Assembly: GCA_021234155.1 (NCBI GenBank)
Contig: JAJEKV010000013.1
Span: forward strand, 10,457,240 to 10,521,239
Source of the DNA: Isoetes taiwanensis
Taxonomy: Eukaryota > Streptophyta > Lycopodiopsida > Isoetales > Isoetaceae
Direction: 5' to 3'
DNA length: 64,000 nucleotides
The first letter of the stretch is position 1; the number at the start of each line of letters is the position of its first letter. Made by a program: the position numbers and the translations under genes. Below the pieces are notes generated by a model. That model searched no databases and was not told the origin of the DNA. It saw only the letters and a list, made by a program, of their open reading frames with translations. Positions 57,561 through 64,000 of the stretch are shown here, piece after piece.

Positions 57561-59233
57561 CAGGGGATCAAATCCGGCCCCAAACACAAAGAAAACCAAA
57601 GAAAAATATGTGCAAAAGAAGGAACACTGAAAGAGCTTTCCAACAAACCAAAAATCGTTGAAAACGGAGTTCGGATGCAGAAGTTATGAAGGATTCAACA
57701 AGCCACCACTGTCGCCATCACCATGGCGCCCATCTGAGCGCCCCATTCACATCCATCTTGGTGTTCATTCTGATGCCTTGTTTGTTGCAGCTGCTTGTTG
57801 AAGAGCAGTAAATATAAAGAATTGTTTCTGGGGCATTCAATTCTATGGGAGGGTTGCAATGACCAACCCTCCCATATGTGTGGGCCCCAAATTTGCAGGC
57901 TCGTAAAACCGAGAATTTGGTTTTAATTTGTTGATTTTGCATGCAAATTGGAGATATCTAGCATTCGATTTGGCGGGGGTCGCATACAAAAATTCATCTA
58001 GAAGGAGACGATAGGCTGCTATAATTTGGCGAGGGCCAGAGCAATCTGACTGCAGTAGCCATTAGAAAGGATGGTCATGAGTGGTTGAGGGTACTATGAT
58101 GGTAGCATGGAGATCCAGAGAACACCATGATGCTACCCAGCTTGCATCTTGTGTGCTACCCCCTCATTTGGTGTGCGGTCAAGGGGCTCCTAAGGTTGGA
58201 TTCACGTGCACCATCGCCTCCCTCACCCTCACGTAAAATGCCACACCCTTGGATTCACGCACCATCGCCTCCCTCACCCTCACGTAAAATGCCACACCCT
58301 TTACGCCCACCATCACCGACCATCACAAATTTGCACATGGTATAATAGGGCCCCTCTCTCGCCATCGCTGTATGTGAACCGCAAATGTCACATAGCAAGG
58401 CCAATTGATTGGTGCGAGGGGAAAAGGAGGGAGGTTCCCTAGTCCGAAACCGCCCCCCGCCCCCACCCCCAATAAAAAAATTGTGAAATGCCATAATATT
58501 GAAGGACCATAAAGGACATTTAAAATCCAAAAATGCTGGCAAAAGGGTTAAATTGTAGTGAAAATTTGGTATGTAATGGAAAAGAGAAAAAGCAGTACAC
58601 TGCAAAATTATATGGACGCTTCAACATCTTCATTAACACTGAAAATGATACCCTTGGTGCATTCAAACAAACCCAAACCATTCAAACGATGATTTTTCAT
58701 CTTTTAAAATGCCGTATGAGCATGCTTGGTGCCACATGTCCCAACATAGCCTCGGTTATTGAAAAAATATGCTTATAATTGCATGCAACTCTCAATGCAA
58801 CCATCGTAGTAATGGCTCACACTCCTCCACCTTGACTAAGACTCGCATCTTTTCTTCTTCAAAACTAATTAATGCTCCCGCACAGTCGCCAGAATTTTAA
58901 GTTACCTTCCTAAATAAAATTACTAGCATAGCCATCTATTGCAAGACATAAAAGAGTTCGTACACAAGTTTCATCCCATGGCCTTTTAAAGTTTATATAC
59001 ACACTGCTAACCAGTAACTTATGATATGTTGTCTTGTGATAAATGAGTGTATAGAAGATGCTTCAAAAATGCAATTCCCATCATTTCTGCGAAGAATACA
59101 AGAGCTATGATATCAACTTTCAACCATTTCCTGTCCAGTGATGAAATCTTGTAAAGAAATGGTGAAAGCCCATAATTTACTTAAACCAGCCCAATAACTT
59201 AAATCCGTCTTGAAGTAAACATTGGGTTGTATA
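57561..59233. other. Intergenic DNA downstream of the amidase gene
   Basis: No gene is recognised. A short minisatellite lies at 58198-58301. The part nearest 59233 should include the 3' untranslated region of the minus-strand amidase gene. Confidence 0.5.
58198..58301. repeat. Minisatellite, two copies of about 52 bases
   Basis: ggattcacg(tg)caccatcgcctccctcaccctcacgtaaaatgccacaccctt occurs twice in tandem. Confidence 0.85.
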
Positions 59234-62200
59234 TCATTGTAACAAAACATCATACAGAACCTCTGGTCTTCTTTGAAGGTGAGTGCACATAACCTGCAAT
59301 TGCACCATACACCTCAGTTAAAGAAACCAATCCCAATCTCGAAGGCATTATTAAGGAAATACTATTGCAAATGTTACCTCAATGGCATACGCAACCCGCA
59401 ACAAAGTGGCCTCTGACCATGGCTTGCCAATAAGTTGAATGCCTATAGGTAGACCTTCCTCGTCAACTCCAACCTGCAATTCACAATTTAGCAGATGCCA
59501 CCAATTCATTTAAGGCAACATACAAGAAGCAATAAAGTCATCCTCACAGGAACTGATATAGCAGGTAGTCCAAAAAAGTTCCCAGCGATCTGATAGCGCA
59601 TGAGCTTGTCTATAAACATTAAATGTCCAAGTCAGCAAGATTACTTGTAGTCATATGCATGAAATTGCCATGGCATCCCAACCACAAAGCCGCTTACCGC
59701 CTTCACCATAGTTCAATTCTCCATATGCTGTAGCACCTGGAGAAATGACAGGAGCTGTTCCTCTGTACAGCAAAAATTACTTTAATTTATAAGAACCAGA
59801 TGTTTCACTTGCAAGAATAAAGGAACAAAAAGCACTCCAAATATACGCTGTAGTAGGGGTGATGATAATATCTGCCTTCTTGAATATTTCACTGTGGTAG
59901 TGCATTTGACGGTATCTGCAAGTCAGATCATCACTTTAACAATTAACTGCATGCATGGCTTGAAATCAACATTCTGGTAAAACATGTGCAATGTACGATA
60001 TCATCAATCAAGGATAATAAATAGAACAGAACTATCAACAACTATTTGCAAAACAATTGAGCGCAGAAACATCATACCTCATCCTTTGTGCAGCAATATA
60101 CTCGTTATTTCTAAAGGATGCATAAATTGAAAAACCAACTCGAATATCTCCTCCAGAAACGTCTATGCCACTGTCAAATAGCAAGAATTTCAGAAAATGC
60201 AGAGGAGCAAGTCCATCAAACCACCATTTTGATTCTTACTGTTTTTCGTAGTCAAGCCCAATGGATGTGTAGCATTCACAACCTATGGTGATAAAATGGG
60301 CAAGGCGCATCTCTTCCAATTCTGGTACTGTAACCTCCACAACCTTTCAAGCAAATCTAAACTTAAATAAGTCCTCTCTTATCTAATTCCTGGCAGTGGA
60401 ACCCTAATACCTTACATCCATAGTCCTTTTGCAGAAGATCCAACACCCTATAACAAGCACTTTTGATCGAATCATCTGAATCATCGAACCACTACAAGAT
60501 TCACAAGATTTTGTGAGTTGGCAATAGAAGCATCTCCAACATGAATAGCAAACAAGAATACATTTTTTTGGTAGCGTGCAAGGTTAACAGATAAGGGTGT
60601 AGTAAAGAATGAAGCAGCACTCCAATTAGGGGAAGGATTAGCAGCAACTGCCTAAACATATTTGTCTTTTGTGCTGTCATTGGTTCACCTTGTGAAGTTC
60701 CCTACTGTTACTTTAGTTCAACTTAGTTCCAGTTTCTCTTCTCTGGAAATCTTTTAACGAGCGCAAGAGAGGGTGTAAAAAGTTCCAACAATCTCTTCAA
60801 ATATGGGATATTTCGTGGTCATGGCATGAGTTGCAAATTAGATGATTTTGTGACTATTCTTTAGCCAAATTCAATGAATTCAAACAGCGGTATGATAAAT
60901 TGGTATGGTAAAAGTCTCTGCAACTTGTAAACAAAATTTTGATTGTTTACCTTAGAGTATTTTGCCAGCTTCAAACCACCAACCAACTTGGCAATTCCAT
61001 CAATGTCCTTCAATAGTGGCAAATTTGCAACTGGCTAAACCAACAGGATAACAGGTCAAGCATCTCCCTCAGTCTCAAAGGGACATAAATCTGACACAAG
61101 GAACATAGATGAGTGACCTACAGGAACTGATACAATCTGATCTTCTGGAAGATGCCCTTGTATAGCAGAATACCTAAGCATAAGTTACAAAAATGCTACA
61201 AACAATAAGAATTAAACACGTTGCATAGAAATGTCAGCAAATGACACTTACACAATCATTGCATCCTCAACAGAAGATGCAAGGACACCAACACTACCCA
61301 CGGTCCAATTTAAGGGGAGCACACTGCCAACCACAACACAATGATGTTGAAAACGCTTCAGGACAAGATAAATCAAACTAAATCAAACTAACACTGACCC
61401 AGAAGAAGAGATGCGTCCATATGTGCCCTTTATACCAACAATTCCACAAAGACCCGCTGGCATTCTTACGGATCCTGGAAAAGATGGGATCTACAGTCAA
61501 TAACTGGGGTGCACATCAATCTTTGAAACCCAAAAGCCTACCTCCACCATCAACCCCAAGAGCTGCAGGGCAAAGACCCGAAGCCACTGCAGCAGCAGAC
61601 CCACCTGAAGATCCTCCTGATGCCCTATCTCTATTATAGGGATTCCTAGTTGCTCTGATCAAAACCACCAGCACAAAGCAATTTGAATACAGACGTTTGA
61701 GAGACAAAGTAATATTGATCTGCAAACAGTAGTTTTTACTTTCTGAAATAGGCATAGGCTATAAAATCTTATTAGGTAAATAGAGAAATTTTGTGCCTAG
61801 GCCCTTTCAATTTCACTAAACAATGCTTCTAAAAGCAAGAGTGAAGTGCCATACCCATAATGTGGATTTAGTCTATAAAATCTTATTAGGTAGTTAGAGA
61901 AATTTTGTGCCTAAGCCCTTTCAATTTCACCAAACAATGCTTCTAAAAGCAAGAGTGAAGTGCCATACCCATAATGCGGATTTATTCCAGTCGTGCCTTG
62001 TCCAAGTTCATGCATATTGGTCTTTCCTAAGAGCAAAGCCCCACATGCTCTCAATCTTTTGACGCAAGCTGCATCATCCTTTATCGGACGTACTTTAGTG
62101 AGCCACCTTGTTCCTCCTAAGGCATTAGCAAATGACGGCATGAAAATGCATAAGCAATGTGGCCAAATTCCTAAAAAGAATGTTTGCCAAACGTTCTTGT

Positions 62201-63536
62201 ACCTGTTGTGGGGTATGGCAAGCAATCGATTTCATCCTTCACGGCTATTGGGACACCATCGAGAATAGAGAATTGCTCGCCTGGATATAAACGGAAGACG
62301 TTAAGGAGCAGCTTAGGCAACTCTAAAGCCAATCAAGAACAAGGAAGCACCTCGTTTATAACGAGATGTAGAATCTGCAGCTTGCTGTAAAATGGACTCT
62401 AGATCATATGTAATGAATATGTTCATGGTGGGAGATGATGCTTCCATATCTTCGATTGACAATATAAAGCGTTCCGCTACCTAGATGGACATATTAATTT
62501 CTTATTTCAGGTACACGTTACTAGTTACTAGAGACGGAAATGCATGGTAGAGAAAAGAATTGACCATAGTGGGTGTCACTCTGCCTGATTGATAAGCATC
62601 AGCGTAGTCTCGAATTGTCCAATGCCGAAAAGCTGTAAACCCATTTGCTCTTGGAGCAAGACAATTAAACGCCGCATCAACTCTTTGGGGTGCAGAAGAA
62701 CCAGGAACAAGCTGAACAACTTCCGGCTCTTGAAGATCTGCAAATACATAGTTGCATCGTTTAGATGGCTATACAATAGGGCGCCCAAATTCGAATTGAT
62801 TGTAAATTGGGCGCCTTATTTATAAAAAAAAAACTCTAACGATCTGCGCATCTCCGTCGTCGGTATTTTCCTTCTAAGCAACAGATCAAAGTATACTAAC
62901 CTCCAATGGAAAATTGAGGTTGAAACAATGGGGGTTCTTTATAGCGGGTATTAACAAAAACCTGTAGCGGGCAACAAATTATATTAACGACTTCAAGTTG
63001 CAATACATAGCCAGCTTATCCGTACCTTGGTGATAAGATTATCCTTCTTTAGCTTCGGCTTCAAAAATGTACCAATTAGAACTGATTCTACCATCCAGGT
63101 AAAACATTTCAGGGGTATTCCTGCCATCCGAGGAGCTGTCAAAGAAACAAATCCGCACATCAATACCAGACAAAAACTCAAATTTTGAAATAAGAAAAGA
63201 CAATGCGCATTCTAAAATTTAACCATTTTCTAATGGTCGATCAATATTAGAACATTGGATTTATGCTCTTAGCAAATACAGAACATGTAAAGGATGGCAC
63301 AGAGAAGAAAATGTGTAGTCATCGGTCCAAAAAATCGCCAAAAAGATTGACACAGAGTACTTGATCGGACCAAAAAGTCGCCAAAACTGTGCAAAATAAG
63401 CATACATTTCCAATTGATGAAGTTAATTGATGAAGTGAATACCTCTGACTTTGACAAAAACGTATTCTGCATCACTGTTTTCTTCGATGCTCATCATCTC
63501 AAGAGGTTTACTAAAGTCTATCTGCTCCGGCCCCAT
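59234..63536 (-). CDS. FAAH: Fatty acid amide hydrolase-like amidase
   Basis: Twenty exons join in frame to 617 residues: 63443-63536, 63026-63135, 62901-62961, 62565-62737, 62351-62480, 62203-62322, 61969-62116, 61542-61645, 61399-61474, 61252-61323, 61122-61173, 60951-61034, 60411-60491, 60240-60343, 60078-60170, 59847-59915, 59698-59762, 59548-59609, 59378-59473, 59234-59293. All borders are GT-AG. Start: [15 protein letters not shown]. The amidase-signature core is complete: catalytic Lys218 in [28 protein letters not shown], the Ser pair in [15 protein letters not shown] (about 291), and the nucleophile Ser315 in [11 protein letters not shown]. The Lys and Ser spacing matches FAAH. Arabidopsis FAAH has about 607 residues and similar N-terminal sequence (FRYWKIRDYA here [10 protein letters not shown]). 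Plant FAAH hydrolyses N-acylethanolamines at membranes. No frame break was found. Other long amidases of this branch are possible. Confidence 0.92.
61759..61984. repeat. Tandem duplication across the exon 7 donor of the amidase gene
   Basis: A 112-base unit (61759-61870) is repeated at 61873-61984, offset 114 bases, with few differences. The right copy includes the last 16 bases of exon 7 and its GT donor. The left copy lies in intron 7 and contains a second, intact-looking donor. Confidence 0.9.
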
Positions 63537-64000
63537 TTTTTCCCTTCTAAACTTACCAGAGGCAAAAAGGATATGCGAAAAGGGACAAAACCGCAACGAA
63601 AACGTCTAAATTTTCATGAAACTATGATATAATGCACCAATTCCAGAAAATATATATCAAACCGAAGGCCGTGAAGAGAGCAACAAGAATTTTTAAAGAT
63701 TACGAGCTGAAGCAAATCCAGGTTGAGGATTATCGGGCATAGCCGCGCCGGAGAAGCTCTGTTTCACCGCCTGGATTTTAAAGGAAGAAAGAAAAGGAAA
63801 GGGCAAATAATTCGAAGCAAAAATGTTAAAGAAATGACAGTTGGTCTAGGACCAACACAACCCGATCGGTACAGCAATAAAAGAGGCTTCATTCTATTTT
63901 GGGGCATTATGCCTATCTTTTGGAAAACGTTTTACTATTTGATTCATAATTGGTGAACAGAACACCCATGGTATAATTTCTCGGCTTCATATTGCAAGCA
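63537..64000 (-). promoter_or_regulatory. Upstream region of the amidase gene
   Basis: This is the 5' flank of the minus-strand gene. It holds AT-rich stretches but no TATA box I would place with confidence, and no other gene. Confidence 0.3.

Noticed and set aside
60951-61034. Frame shift in amidase exon 12
   Set aside because: Careful re-reading of the bases (ttggttggtggtttg) gives an open 28-codon exon in phase with its neighbours.

Overview
The window is nuclear DNA of a land plant with a large, repeat-rich genome. I see two host genes with GT-AG introns and plant protein families, plant-type LTR retrotransposons primed by initiator-Met tRNA, several L1-type LINEs with plant ORF1 proteins, and a CACTA transposon end. 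The sequence alone does not fix the lineage. Low gene density and old nested repeats would suit a gymnosperm, but that is inference.

Layout. 1-2629 is host DNA with no clear gene. 2630-15714 is one complete-length Ty3/gypsy chromovirus with about 1.6 kb LTRs and a 5-bp target duplication. Between its primer site and gag it carries about 4.5 kb of extra, GC-rich reading frames. The first of these ends in an almost full histone H3 core fold. The pol end carries a chromodomain. 15720-17080 is unassigned. 17085-18700 is an array of tRNA-Arg-like modules on both strands, arranged as an inverted repeat. 18683-19140 is a LINE endonuclease fragment. 20165-27017 is a long minus-strand LINE with ORF1, ORF2 and an extra downstream ORF. 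27020-29600 is intergenic and holds one near-perfect hairpin.

29970-31923 is a plus-strand ACT-repeat (ACR) gene. Its first five exons are clean, but its last two carry several small frame shifts. 32690-36540 is a decayed plus-strand LINE of another lineage, followed by a (CT)n tract. 37297-37700 is a second copy of the L1 ORF1. About 38.3-48.8 kb is an old, heavily broken minus-strand gypsy-like element with a coiled-coil reading frame downstream of integrase. 49106-54340 is a CACTA element remnant containing about 2.5 copies of a 1.1 kb tandem repeat. 55130-57560 is another LINE relic (ORF1 plus endonuclease). 59234-63536 (minus) is an apparently intact 20-exon fatty acid amide hydrolase-like amidase gene.

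The most striking object is the histone H3 domain inside the retrotransposon. It is fused behind about 250 residues of unknown protein, in an element whose integrase region ends in a chromodomain, a module that in related elements binds methylated H3. The reading frame is open, and the LTRs are nearly identical over long stretches, which points to a fairly recent insertion. The two host genes are unrelated in function: ACR proteins are thought to be amino-acid-sensing regulators, and FAAH hydrolyses N-acylethanolamines.
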